A stretch of DNA of 64,000 nt. Source: Globodera rostochiensis. Lineage: Eukaryota; Nematoda; Chromadorea; Rhabditida; Heteroderidae. Positions 28,312 through 39,363 of the stretch are shown here, in pieces. The notes below the pieces were generated by a model, which saw only the letters and a list, made by a program, of their open reading frames with translations, did no database searches and was not told where the DNA came from. The stretch lies in contig JAEVLN010000015.1 of the NCBI GenBank assembly GCA_018350325.1, positions 950,008-1,014,007 of the forward strand. Reading direction: 5' to 3'. Position 1 is the stretch's first letter, and every line of letters starts with the position of its first letter. The position numbers and the translations under genes are program-made.

Positions 28312-30032
28312 TCACAGCATTAGTCTCTCAAAGCAGCCCTCTTCGAACTCATCGATCACATCACTCTGCGCCACCTCCCTCGACTTGCCACTCTTTGCCG
28401 GCTTTTTTGACTGTGTTTTCTGCCGCTGTTGGTGCGTGTGCGTCTCCAACTCCGTGTTCCTCTTCAACTCGCATGCCCTTTTGTATGCTGGTTCTGTGGG
28501 TGGCTGCAGCACCTCGCGATGTGTGTATTTGTAGTCGAACTGCTTGAACTCGTCGGACAACTCCGCCAAATTGAGGGGATAAGTTCGGTCGGAGTCAAAG
28601 CCCGAGAGGTCGCCACAGGCCATGAATGGGACGAGAGCCTTGTTCATTGGGCCTTCCAATTGTTCCAAACATGCAGCTGAAATGCCAAAAGTTAGGCACA
28701 ACGAGAAAGAGGGTAGACAATGGACTAGGTTCGAGCATGTTAATCATTGTACAATTACTGTAATCCGTTGCTAATATCGGATTGACAAGTGTCGGTTTGT
28801 ATCCCTCGGGTGGACAATAATTTTTGCAGACGATGAACGCCTCGCAACTGCTCAGCCGACTGCTCTTCGGCTTACAGCACGTGACCTCCTTGAAGAAGCA
28901 TTTCATTTGGGCGTAGAGCAAATTCACATTCTTGGCACGGAAAATCTTCAAAACATTGAAATTAGGACAGACAAAGGGACACCACTCAGTTGCCTTTGAA
29001 ACAAAAATGCCGCCATGTTGAAGTATGTGGGAGGTTATGCTGAAGGCCTTAAAAGCATAAAATTATTACATTTTTGGCAGCATCTTTGTTTTGGGATGGG
29101 ACCGAATGGCAAAAATTCGACGTTTAAAAAAAATAAAACTCTCTGTTTGTATGAAAGATCAAAAGAGACCGAAAAAACGAGTTGGCTCTGCATGTACTCA
29201 TCAAACGCATGAAGTCCAGTGACTTAAATGTTAGAAAAATACACCAATTAATGACATGGAAAGTCTGCTCACCGTCGGGCGCCCCATCACAGACAACGAG
29301 TTGTGCCAAAGCGCCATCAAAATGGGCAATGATTTGTTGCGCCGTACCGCTCTAAAAACAGGCACATTGCAAACAGCTCCTCCTCCTCCTCCGTGTCCGA
29401 CTCAAAGAATGGTTTCCAAAATGTCGGAACAATTTGTGCATTCGTCGGTTGGTTAATGACGCAAACCTCGGTGATGTCCCCCTGCAGTTGGATGACACCG
29501 GGCAATGGCGCCATCGGCTGCTGAAACGCAAATGAATGGAGAACACATTACAGCCACCAAGGAGAGTTTTACCAAGTCCACCGCAACAATTTTCACCATT
29601 TTCCGCATTTCTTCGTCCTTCTCGTCCACAAACAGCGTCTTGGACAAAACCTAAGACAAAAGTTCTCTTACCAAGAGAATTGAAGTGTCCTAACTGTTCG
29701 GTGCCGTATTTACTATATTAGATTGGGGTTGGTTTGTGCTTACAAATAATCGGAAAAAGGGTACAATTTGGAGTCAAACAACGGCTACCAAACAAATTCG
29801 CGTTCTTTCACCTGACTCCAACTGCCGGGCGCAGCGCACAAATCGACCACCCTGACGACACCTTAAACGACAACAAAATGTGGTGCAATTCGATTGACAA
29901 AAAGTGCGTACCATCGAAAATGTTGCAAAACTGGTTGATCTGCAACAATTTGTAGGCGGACCGAGCCCTCCAACCCTCCTCCTTCGCGAGTCGGTAATAA
30001 ATGTCACGTTTGTCCTTCGAAGTCTTTCCCAT
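28312..30032 (-). CDS. tRNA 2'-O-methyltransferase, FTSJ1/TRM7 type
   Basis: Methylates the 2'-OH of positions 32 and 34 in the anticodon loop of tRNAs such as tRNA-Phe. The first exon reads [20 protein letters not shown] and [12 protein letters not shown], with the catalytic Lys in KDKRD. The second has the AdoMet motif [13 protein letters not shown] (about 29,850). Later exons have [42 protein letters not shown], the catalytic-Lys exon ([18 protein letters not shown]) and [20 protein letters not shown]. The C-terminal exon has [20 protein letters not shown], which is typical of FTSJ1/TRM7 and not of the mitochondrial or ribosomal relatives. A basic, Gln/Lys-rich tail follows. The gene lies 168 bp downstream of TMEM209 on the same strand. 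Confidence 0.93.
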
Positions 30033-30199
30033 TTCTTGGTATTTTTAGACAAATTATAATGGACGATTAACAACCCAAAATAATGCAAAACTCATTTAAT
30101 CAATATTAGAAAATTGTCTTCAATCCAAGGAATGGTTTTTTATTACCAAAAAAATGAGATTCAAAGACAATCAAAATTCATCAAACAAAACAGCAAAAT

Positions 30200-32380
30200 T
30201 CACCCATCAAAAATGTTTAACGAAAGTGAAGAGAGATGAATAGGTCCGATCCGAGACTGCGACATCTTTGCAATGTGCGCAAGGAACAGGATGAGCACAT
30301 ACCAGAAGTTGTGCGGCCCGTCTTTGCATGGCAAAACAATCGTTTCCCCACCGTCGACGATCAGCTCGAAAGCAGGCGGTCGGCTAGAGGACTTAAGCAA
30401 CGAATTTCATTTAAAAACAATAGAAAAAGAACGGACTCCTCCGCTAAGAACGCCGTAGGGGATGGTGAAGGAGTCACGAAAATTGATTTGCCTTACCCCC
30501 GGGTGAAAGTGGGGGGGACTTTGCTAACTCTCTTATTAACATTCAAATAAACCAACCATGCGTATAAAAAACTTTTCGGCCAATTCAACTGGTGTTTGTT
30601 GTTGCTGCTGCTGCTTGGACTGAAGAATATTGCCTCGCATCAACGCCAATGGCAATTTTCCGTCCGCCAAATTGGCGAAAAAAACATTGGTGAACGGTTT
30701 GTTGAATTCGCTGGAGACACCCTCGGAGGAAGGCGTAATGTGAAAGTCCATGTACGTGCAGAACAAATGCCAAATGAGCTCCGTGTCGGTCGGTAGCTGC
30801 TCACTCCAATGGACGAGTCGATCAAATGCTAAAGAAAGCCAATAACAACGACGGGCTGGCCAATTGAGCGAACAAAAATGCACTTACAATCGTTCTCATC
30901 GCGCGCGCACTGCTCGCCTCCGCCGTTCCATTTGAACTGTTCAAGTGCAATGTTTCGGCACAGCGTTCGCATTCGGCTCACAACATATTGTTGGTTGTTG
31001 TGGGCGCGCAGATAGGGCAACACGAACGGCACAAATGTGGTGGACAGGACATCTTTGTGCGCCAAAATTGTCTCCAAGCTTGAAGAGCCCACTTTCAAAT
31101 GCAATGATTGGTGCTTCTCAGCAAAGTCCACGTTAATGTCGTCAATTTTATCAACCAGCGGTCGGATGATTGTGTTACAGAGCCAAATGCGCAATTTTAT
31201 TTCATACATCTCCATGTCTTGTTCCCGCAGACCGTAGATTTCCAAAATCTAAAAACGTTGTTTAACAAAACAAAAAGCAAGCACACACCTCCTTGAGCTC
31301 CGTGACAATGTGCAGCTTTGGCGACGCATCGCCACGAGTGCGTTGAAACAATCGCTTGTCCGGTCTTCGCGCGTACTTGCTCAATTTGTGTTCGTCGATG
31401 AATGAACGAATTCCTGAACAAAATCAATCAATTTATGAACAATTATTTATCAAATTAGTAGAAAATTTCGAACGAATCTTTTACCAGTGACGGCCGTGTC
31501 CTCGTCCTGCAGCAAATATTGGGGAGTGCCCGCCTGGTAAAAACGACTGGTGCCCGGAGGGTTGTAGTTGAAGTAAGCGGCACAGTCCGTCGGGTCGATG
31601 ACCGAATCGCATCTAAATTTAATGTGAATCATAAACAAAAATTGTATGAATAAAAAGAAGCAGTACGTTTCATTCTCCAAGATGTAATTGAGTTGAGAGC
31701 GCGAGTGTACACTTGAGACGGTCTTGTTCAGCGGCGAATCATGATAGCCGACCAGGGAAGACAGCGAACTGGCATCCATTTCCGAAAATGTGGACGAAAG
31801 AAGGGATGTGCTGCTGCAATGGCAAAAATTGTTAAATAAACAAAACAAAAAATATTAAAAATACTTTTGCTGGTTGGGAAGTGTGGCAGGTCGTTTGAAA
31901 AAGTTGCCCATGAATGTGCATAATGCGTTGAGGTGCTCCATTTTTGCAGAATCCACACTGCCAACACTCGTGTCCATGTCAGTGCTTGATCGTATACCTA
32001 AAAAGAAGGACGACAACGGTCGACGGTTTTGTTTAAAGTTTTTTGGAGTTACTTACTTCCAACAAACAGTTTGGCTTTCATGTTGCTGTACATGCTCGTC
32101 AAATGGGTGCCCAAATAAAAGAAAGCATTGGCCAATGCGAGACAAAAAAGAGTGAGCTCCAATACGTAAATGAAGGACAACGGAAGGATTTTGTTCGAAA
32201 CTCTCCACAAAAGGTAGCCATTGAAAATGGAAAGCTAAACGAGGTGAATCTTAGTACCGACAAAGTGTTATAAATGCTCCATACCTCCAAAATCATAAAA
32301 AATGCCGCAAGAAACCAAAAGGCCGAATGTCGAAGCAGGTGGGAGTCCGCCAATTTGTGGATTATAGCAGACGAACCCAT
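30200..32380 (-). CDS. TMEM209-like nuclear envelope protein
   Basis: TMEM209 is a nuclear envelope membrane protein that in human cells associates with the nucleoporin NUP205. The N-terminal exons (ATG at 32,380, MGSSAIIHKLADSHLLRHSA) give two hydrophobic segments, FWFLAAFFMIL and LTLFCLALANAFFYLG. The middle is Ser-rich (DASSLSSLVGYHDSPLNKT), then has SQLNYILENETY and FIDEHKLSKYARRPDKRLFQ. The C-terminal domain is diagnostic: YEIKLRIWLCNTIIRPLVDK, EQFKWNGGGE, PTDTELIWHLFCTYMDFHI, PAFELIVDGG and DGPHNFWYVLILFL. It ends PIHLSSLSLNIFDG. A CAG-rich stretch encodes about six glutamines near 30,600. It may share a transcript with the tRNA methyltransferase downstream. Confidence 0.87.
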
Positions 32381-32449
32381 TTTTTAGGCTGTAATTAGGG
32401 AAATAATTCCTTAAATTCGGCGATTAAAAAAACAATCACTACGAGATCG

Positions 32450-32530
32450 GAATTTGAAAAAAGCCGGGCCCGGGCAGACGGCTTTTCACGACACAAACAG
32501 ACCAGACCGGGCCCGAGTCAATAAATGAAG
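32450..32530. repeat. GC-rich partial dyad
   Basis: Two copies of CGGGCCCG, at about 32,466 and 32,507, flank about 35 bases in an otherwise AT-rich spacer. Similar GGGACC/CCCGGG blocks occur at 62,590-62,625. This may be a decayed terminal repeat of a mobile element; I cannot define ends or a target duplication. Confidence 0.3.
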
Positions 32531-32554
32531 GTAATGTAGGTTTTTAAATAAATT

Positions 32555-32806
32555 TTTTTTATTTTGGCTTTTTTTAGCTTTAAATAATTTATTTAATTTT
32601 TTTATATTTGGCGTTTTGTTTTTAGCGTTAAATAATTTATTTAATTTTTTTATTTTGGCGTTTTGTTTTTAGCGTTAAATAATTTACTTGAATTTATTTT
32701 TTGGCGTTTTGTTTTAAGCGTTAAATAATTTACTTGAATTTATTTTTTTGGCGTTTTGTTTTGCGTTAAATAATTTACTTGAATTTATTTTTTTTTGGCA
32801 TTCCGT
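32555..32806. repeat. Short tandem repeat, ~57-bp unit, about 4.5 copies
   Basis: An AT-rich unit containing GGCGTTTTGTTTTTAGCG followed by TTAAATAATTTA and TTTATTTTTT is repeated four to five times with small length changes. It lies in the 626-bp region between the divergent TMEM209 and the small plus-strand gene. A related motif (TATGGCGTTTTGTTAGT) occurs twice at about 35,345-35,390 in the next divergent spacer. Confidence 0.8.
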
Positions 32807-33006
32807 GGCTTTGACTTTATGTAGGGTAGCGAAAACATCGAGCCAACAAATCGGTTTTTCCGATTTCCACTAACTGACCAACTCTGACTATGCCCCCTGT
32901 TCGGGACGGGACCCTAACTTTGGACAAGCCATTACAACACCCCTGCAATAAAGCTTTTTTTATTTTTGCTGATTCTATTTAATTCTTTCTTTTAATTTGC
33001 AACAAA

Positions 33007-33641
33007 ATGATGAAGCCTTCTTCCATGGGCAACCATTCTTCTGTGCCAACGGTAGAGCTAATAGCCCAAACAACCAATTGTCGTTGTTTTTTTCTCTTTA
33101 GGATATGCTGACTGTGCGTCAGCAGCGAGCCCAAGAACTTGCGGAAGAAATCGCTCGCGATTGTGTACAGCTGGAACAGTGTTGTGTCGCACATGGAACG
33201 GACTTTGACTCGGATGTGCAAATTTTGACCAATGCTTTTTGTATTTGCCTCAATTCTTACAGATACACCGCGTCACCAGTGCTTGGACCGACGCAATGCG
33301 TTCACGCTCTAACAAAAAAGGTGTCCTGCCAAAACTTAATTAAGTTGTTGACAAATCCCATTGAAATTTCTCGATATAATAACCACTTAAGTTGTACTAA
33401 GAAATTGTTTAAGAAAAGCTTCAATTGTTGGCGGATGCAAGGGCCCGACTTAAGGACGTTCTTAACGGTTTTAATAATAAAAAAAAAGAACCCAATTATT
33501 ACAAAATTCGTTTAAGATACTCAGAAAGTGGAGGCGGAAATTAAACATTTGGTGGACAACAATGCTATTCTGGACCGTTTATATGGGAATATGCAAGATT
33601 TGAAGACTACGGAAATGGCTGGACGACGCGGAGGCGCTTAA
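33007..33641 (+). CDS. Small unrecognised coiled-coil protein
   Basis: I cannot assign a family. The gene reads MMKPSSMGNHSSVPT, then an intron, then DMLTVRQQRAQELAEEIARD and CVQLEQCCVAHGTDFDSDVQ. A short exon with IHRVTSAWTDAMRSRSNKK follows, then LLADARARLKDVLNG. The last exon, KVEAEIKHLVDNNAILDRLY and GNMQDLKTTEMAGRRGGA, stops at 33,641. The predicted protein is about 130 residues, mostly helical with heptad-like spacing. That would suit a subunit of a larger complex such as Mediator, a kinetochore complex or BLOC-1; this is a guess. Splice sites are ordinary GT-AG but exon edges were placed by eye. It converges on the NSE3 gene 111 bp away. Confidence 0.6.
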
Positions 33642-33752
33642 GCAAATGCTAACATTTGTAGTAAATTCAACATGTTTAATACGCCCAATACCGAAACGCC
33701 TTTTATTCATTGACAACATAAATACAAATATGGCATTGCAATAAAAAGAACT

Positions 33753-35191
33753 TCAAATTCCTCCTCGAAGACCGGCAACCCTCGCATGATTTGGCCAATT
33801 GTTTGGAGTTGTTCCATAAATGTCGCAAAATGCTTCGAGGATTTTCTTAACATATAAAGCTGAAGTACTAGTAAATCCTCTCGCAACCCCAAGACTACTT
33901 ACGCCCATCTACAACGGGTTAGTCTCACGTTACCTTCTTGCTGACGACCGTCTCCGATCGTGGTCCCCAGTGGTACAACACCTCTTCGGTTCCCGTGGCC
34001 TGGTCTCTGTGAATGTCGCATCGCAACCATCCCTTAATTTGCGCGAAAAGTAGCAAAAAGAAATTGTGAGGCGAACATGAGAAATGAATTCAGCCGACTT
34101 GGCGGGACCGAACAATTCGCCGAACTGTTTACTCGAAAGAGTCCTCTTTTCGAAAACGTCAAACAACTCATCCTGAAAAAGGGGTTGGGAGCGGGGGGGG
34201 GGGGGGGGGTAGACGCAATTTAGGACTTGATCACCAACCAAAAAGCTCCTCAGCAGCATTTGGTCCACACCCTTTTCCGCTTCCGTTTTGCTTCCACTGT
34301 GTCGTTTCGACATGAAAATGAACATCAACGCCATTTCCAAGAGACAGTTTTTGTACCGCTCATTTTCCTGAAAAAGGAGCTAACATAACATTTGAATGAA
34401 CGAACTTTCACGGGCTCATTTAAGCGCACCTCCGCTTTAAAATCTTCGTCACCGTCTCCGAATTCATTAAGCTCTCGCTGCGCTTCGATCCTCTTCTAAA
34501 ATTGCCCAATTTTTTGTGTGCATTTAAGCGCCGGTGTTACCTGCGCGAGTCCAGTGCCTTTGCACAGATTTGTCGAAATGTAATAGCGCTTTCCCTCCTC
34601 GTCCCGGTCTAACTAAAATAATATAATATAATGCTCGCTAATTTCAACAGCAACTCACTCGATATCCGAGGACATTCATCAGCAACTTTTCGGTTTTTCT
34701 CATAACATTCTCTTTTATCTCGCGCTCTTTCCGATCCACAAACATTTCGCCAATGTCTAAATCGCGCACAAATCCTCGCTTGGACACGCTAAACTCTTCA
34801 TTTATCAAAAAAATTGATCTTTCTGTAGGACCCCCATTCCCCAAAATTCCCCGGGGACTGTTTAAGCAGTTCATACTTTGCCAAAATACATTGGGATAGT
34901 GATTTCACCAGCGCACTTTCATTTACTGTGCCTGCCTGCCAGTTAATAAAAAATGGAATTTATTCGCTATTTCATTATGTATAAGCTCACAGTATTATTG
35001 TGGCGTGATGAACAATGACTTTGATTACTCACAGAAGCTTGGGTTGAGTTTAATCCAGGCTCAATCTGGAAGGATGCGCTTTTATTAGTGCATCAATTTT
35101 TTTTTAAGAATTTCGGGAAGAAAAAAACGGTTTATGTAAAAGAAAAATGAATTACCTTGGGCTTCTTTCTCAAATGACTGCTGGACTGCAT
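33753..35191 (-). CDS. nse-3: NSE3/MAGE-family protein, SMC5/6 subunit
   Basis: NSE3 (NSMCE3) is the MAGE-domain subunit of the SMC5/6 complex, which acts in DNA repair and chromosome segregation. The first exon is short and basic (MQSSSHLRKKPK). Then follow ESALVKSLSQCILAKYELLK, ENVMRKTEKLLMNVLGYR, DRDEEGKRYYISTNLCKGTG and NCLLEMALMFIFMSKR, which matches the MAGE 'LLMVVLGLIFMKG' helix. DELFDVFEKRTLSSKQFG and ELFGPAKSAEFIS come next, then TGTEEVLYHWGPRSETVVSK, the diagnostic winged-helix motif. The end reads YVKKILEAFCDIY...NNWPNHARVAG, matching the MAGE terminal helix. An intron near 34,200 carries a 17-base poly-C in its pyrimidine tract. The exon 3 to 4 junction near 34,840 is unresolved. 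Confidence 0.8.
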
Positions 35192-35949
35192 TTTGCAAAA
35201 TTCGAAAAGATAATTTTGTAGAAGCTAAGACAAAGAAAAATTGTTTTGTCCTTTGCGTAAGAATACATGTTGAGAAAGTGTTTTTTGGTTGTACTGATTT
35301 TATTTAGCTTTTAAAAAAGTTTGAAAATTTGTTTGAACAAATCTATGGCGTTTTGTTAGTTAAATTTATAATCTATGGCGTTCTGTTAGTAAATTAAATG
35401 CCATTCCAACTGCTCTTTTATTCCTTCCACTTCGTTTGTTCGAACAGTGCAGTGTCATTTTTCCGTCGTCCGCCGATTTTCCTTCACTAAAAATTCCCTC
35501 TCAAATTTGAAGCCATTTTGCAATTAGCAGAATGAAAAATAACGTAATTTTTGAGCTTTCCCATTCAAATTAAACGCTGAAAAATAGCTAAAAAATCTAT
35601 CTAAAAATTCCTCCTACTTATAGATAAATAAGTTTTTTTCGATCATTTCCGAACCCCGACCCGGATTCGAACATTTTTTCATTCAAAAATAAATATTGCA
35701 CAAATCAGCCATTCTCTCAACGTTTTCTGCATTAATTCAAATGGCTGGTCCATTTGCATTGAATTTGCTCGTTTGGACGCCGTTTGTTCTCTGCCATCCG
35801 CCGAGGATGGCACTCGCTCTTTCTTTTGTTCCCATCGGCGGGTGATTTTGCCTTTCCTCCATCGCCTGTCTTTAATGTGTTCTTTTTATATTTTCTCTAT
35901 TCAGCTTTTTATACAATAATAATTCTTTTTATTTCACGCAAAAATTTGA
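35192..35949. promoter_or_regulatory. Divergent promoter region, nse-3 / rab-35
   Basis: This 758-bp AT-rich interval separates two divergent start codons. A roughly 32-bp direct repeat containing ATCTATGGCGTT(T/C)TGTTAGT occurs twice at about 35,340-35,395. It resembles the tandem repeat at 32,555-32,806. I see no coding sequence. Confidence 0.45.
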
Positions 35950-37243
35950 ATGATGCGAAATTCCGCCACCTCCGCCCGAGACTACGACCATTTGTTCAAG
36001 GTTTGCCATTTTCTGTTTTCGGGCCTTCAAAATTACTCTCCGCAACCATTCAAGTTGCTAATAATCGGTGACAGCGGCGTGGGCAAGAGCAGTTTGCTGC
36101 TTCGATTTTCGGACAACACATTCTCGAGTGGGTGTACTGCTTCAATATGTTGCGTTAATTACATATTTTTAGCCAGTTACATCACAACAATTGGCGTCGA
36201 CTTCAAAATACGCACAATCACTGTGATGGGCAAAAAGATCAAGCTACAGGTAATGCTAACATTGAGCAAGCCATTTTATTGCTATTTACTTCAAATGGAG
36301 GCATTTTTCGAACTTCCGATTAGAAACCCTTGGGTTTTTTTTTGGAGAATTTGTAACAATTACTCCGTTTATATTGGCCGTTACGCTCAGAACTCAACTC
36401 TTATTTATTATGGGCCGTAACGACAAATTCGTGAATTTTTAATCCGTTAAATTTGGGGGTCCATTTAGAAACTGAGTCTAGAACGAATAACTCCTTTAAG
36501 AAGCAATAGGGGCGCTTGTTTAGATTAATTAACTTCAAATTGAACCCAGATTTGGGACACAGCCGGCCAGGAGCGGTTCAGGACGATTACGTCCACTTAT
36601 TATCGGGGCACCCACGGCGTCATCGTGGTGTTCGATGTGACCAGCGTCGAGTCGTTCAACAACGTCAAGCGTTGGCTTCACGAAATTGACACCAACTGCG
36701 AAAACGTTCAAAAAATTCTCGGTTTGTTTTAATGATGAGCCCGTGCTAATTTCAATTTTATTTAAGTTGGTAACAAAGTGGACGAGCCGGGCAGGCGAGC
36801 TGTTCCCGAAGCTGAGGCCAGGCGCTTTGCAGAATCGATGAGAATAAATTACTTCGAAACTTCGGCCAAAGAAAATCTCAATGTTGAGCAGGTGGGCGAT
36901 CAGAAATCGTTTTCTCAAAATTTGAATCGGTCGAACTCCAACAAATTTTATTTTAAAATGCTTTTCTGATTTCGTTTTGCTTTCCTGTACCATAGAAACA
37001 CTGAAGAAAATCAGTCGATAGCATTTCAATATTTTTTGTTTTAATCGACCGAATTCGACCCTTTCTTTGGCTGTCTGTTTAATAATCTGAACGAATCAAT
37101 CAATCAACCAGCAGATGTTCCAATGCATAACCGAAATTGTGCTCGAGTCGTGCGTGCAGCGGGAGAAGAACAGCCCGAGACAGGCGACGGACGTGCTCAA
37201 ATTGCGCCAGAGACAGGAGAAGAAGAGAAAGTGCTGCGGTTGA
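35950..37243 (+). CDS. rab-35: Rab35 small GTPase
   Basis: Rab35 controls endocytic recycling from early endosomes to the plasma membrane. The first exon gives ARDYDHLFK, split by an intron from [18 protein letters not shown], the P-loop. Then come [14 protein letters not shown] (effector region), [20 protein letters not shown] (G3/switch II) and [11 protein letters not shown], then [11 protein letters not shown] (G4, NKxD) and [15 protein letters not shown] (G5). The last exon starts [16 protein letters not shown] and has a basic tail ending KKRKCCG. That C-terminus keeps the two cysteines needed for geranylgeranylation but adds a glycine. The start gives an eight-residue extension (MMRNSATS) before ARDYDHL. 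An in-frame alternative start is the second Met. All nucleotide-binding motifs are intact. Confidence 0.95.
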
Positions 37244-37773
37244 CCTCCTCCGCCCCGTCCACCGCCGTCCTCCCCCCCCCCCCCCTTCGAAGGACGCGAC
37301 TCCCTCCCCTCTCTCTCTCTCTGACAACCTTTCTGTTTATATTCGGACCTTTCTTGTACGCAACAAACACATTCATAAATTATAGCAAAACGATCTCTCA
37401 CTGGATCGTTTTTCATCGAGCTTTTTTGCCCCAAACATTGGCGTGTGTGCATTTAACCAAGAGTATGGATTGATGAAGTTTAACGGCGGGAAATGCGACA
37501 ATAAGCGTAAAATACATTTTGCTAACGGTCAATGGAATGGAGGGTCATATCCCCTTGGGGGAAAGTGCGTGCCACTAAAAGAGATGACATAAACGGGGGA
37601 ATAGTCCAAACAGAAAATATGAAACTGAGACCAAAACTCAGACCTCATTGGGGCAGTGTTCTGTTTGCAGTATGCCCTTCCGGCAAGGAAGGGACCCGCC
37701 GATTGAGTCGCGGTGCCTTTTGGCTAAGAAATTCGCACCAGTCTTGGGCAATCAAAGTCGAAATTTGGCATTT
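37244..37773. other. Convergent spacer
   Basis: These 530 bp between rab-35 and the immunoglobulin gene should hold both 3' ends. They contain a 14-base C run at 37,272 and a CT-repeat at about 37,310. I see no gene. Confidence 0.5.
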
Positions 37774-39363
37774 TTATTCTCTGAAAATCTGAAAAAAAGT
37801 TGCAACAAATAGCCACGACAGTGTGCATAAAGAGAGGCGACAAAATGTGACAAAGTTCGGCACGGTCGGGGAGCGGCCGACGGCGGAAGAGTGTGGCGGC
37901 GGCACCAAATTGATGGTCTGCGCGGACCGGACCAAACGGTGCCCATCGCACGCGTAAAGGCCGCTGTCCTCGGGCGAAACTGCTCGCATACGGAGGCTGA
38001 ACAGCACGGCGGCACCGTTGTTGGACACATGGCGACTGGTGGAATACCCTTCGAGAGGGCGGGGGGGGAAGTTAATGGAAGAGGACAGGCACATCGAAGC
38101 AATGCAAAAGAGTCCAAGCCGTACTTCCTCTTCCGAAGATGTCAATTGGTCGTCCGTCCCGCGTCCATTGCACTTCCAACGGCAATTCTCCGCCCGTTTC
38201 GCCCTCCACCGTGCAATTCAGCAGCAACAAATCGCCCTCAATGCTCGTCTGCAGGTACGTGTTGAGCCCTTTTGCGGGGAAATGTGCGTTTTCACTCTGT
38301 CCATGTGCCCCTCAAGGTCATGGTTGTTTATGCCACGGGGTTTCGAATGTACGTGCCCGGACGCCCCGCCTTCCCCCCCCCCACTCCCCTCTCGGGGGAC
38401 AGAGTAAAGCCCGGAGGGTTCGAACGAGATTTGATCGACCCAATATTTGTCGTCAAGACTCTCGATCAATCTTGACTGTGATCTTTCAATCGCGGGTCCT
38501 TCCGGCACGTGCCGATGCCAATCGCCCCCTTTAACTCACTGTGCATTTTGCCTATCCCTTCAACGGCCGTCGTCCTTGTGTGCCCCTCCTCCACTTCCGT
38601 GTCGATGCTCACCTTCAGATATGTCGGGACAAGTGTGCTTGTCGGCTCAGTGTTCATCTCTTCATACAAACAAAGGACGCCGCCCAATCAATCGAAAGCA
38701 TTTTCCTCTCCCCTAAAACTTACCGCAAAGATAGCAGCCCTGATCTCGGGGCCTGAATTTCTTGTTGCTGATCAGAGTGATCAGTGATTAATTCCAAAAT
38801 CACTCCCAACCCATCCCCACACACCCGGGTCTTTTCAGTATCAGCACCCAATCCGACTCGTTCTTCCGCGGCTTGGACACCTTTAATATGGGCAAAATCA
38901 TTGTTGAGCGTTCCACAGTTTCCCCGCAGGGGACGGAACGAACGTGCCTGAAATCGTGGGTCCAGCGTGAATGTGCTGGTGCCAACTGCGAGCAGTGCTT
39001 CGTCGCTGAGCCGTGTCCAGGCCGCCTTCGAGAAGTGGCATAAATCCCTCCCCCCTCCCCCCCCCCCGTTCATGAGAGTTGGAGGGTCAAAAGTGCCAAT
39101 GGTTGCTTAAGCATTGCCATGCGTACGGATTTCGGCATATAAATGCCGTCTCTTCAGCAACACAAATGGCTTCTTCTCCCCCCATTTTTGACCACCTTCA
39201 GCTCCTTTCGTCGCTGCCGTTTTGGCTGGGGACAGTGCAAATACGCGGGGTAGCCTTCACGAACCGAAACAACTTTGGCAACCGACGACTGTCCGCCGTT
39301 GGGGCCGCCGGCGCCGCCATCGGTCGCCCATCGCTCCAGCCGAATGCACTCGGAATAGGACAA
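37774..39363 (-). CDS. Two-Ig-domain cell-surface protein (Dpr/ZIG-8-like), 5' end unresolved
   Basis: This looks like an immunoglobulin-superfamily adhesion protein of the Dpr/DIP/lachesin kind, used in neuron-to-neuron recognition. Ig1 is built from VSVREGYPAYLHC (first Cys), WTRLSDEALLAVGTSTFTLD, PRFQ joined to VSKPRKNESDWVLILK, and a Cys just before MNTEPTSTLVPTYLKV, which resembles the 'CQVNTDP' motif of DIPs. Ig2 has IEGDLLLLNCTVEGETGG, LEVQWTRDGRPIDIFG and RAVSPEDSGLYACDG. The C-terminus has the hydrophobic stretch LSLCTLSWLFVATFF and ends at 37,774; it could be a transmembrane segment or a GPI signal. The PRFQ to VSKP junction seems to use a GC donor (CAG|GCACGT). I could not find the signal-peptide exon upstream of 39,363. 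Confidence 0.65.

Noticed and set aside
35640..35700. tRNA-like B box (GTTCGAATCC on the minus strand)
   Set aside because: The flanks do not pair as a T arm and no acceptor stem or A box is found.
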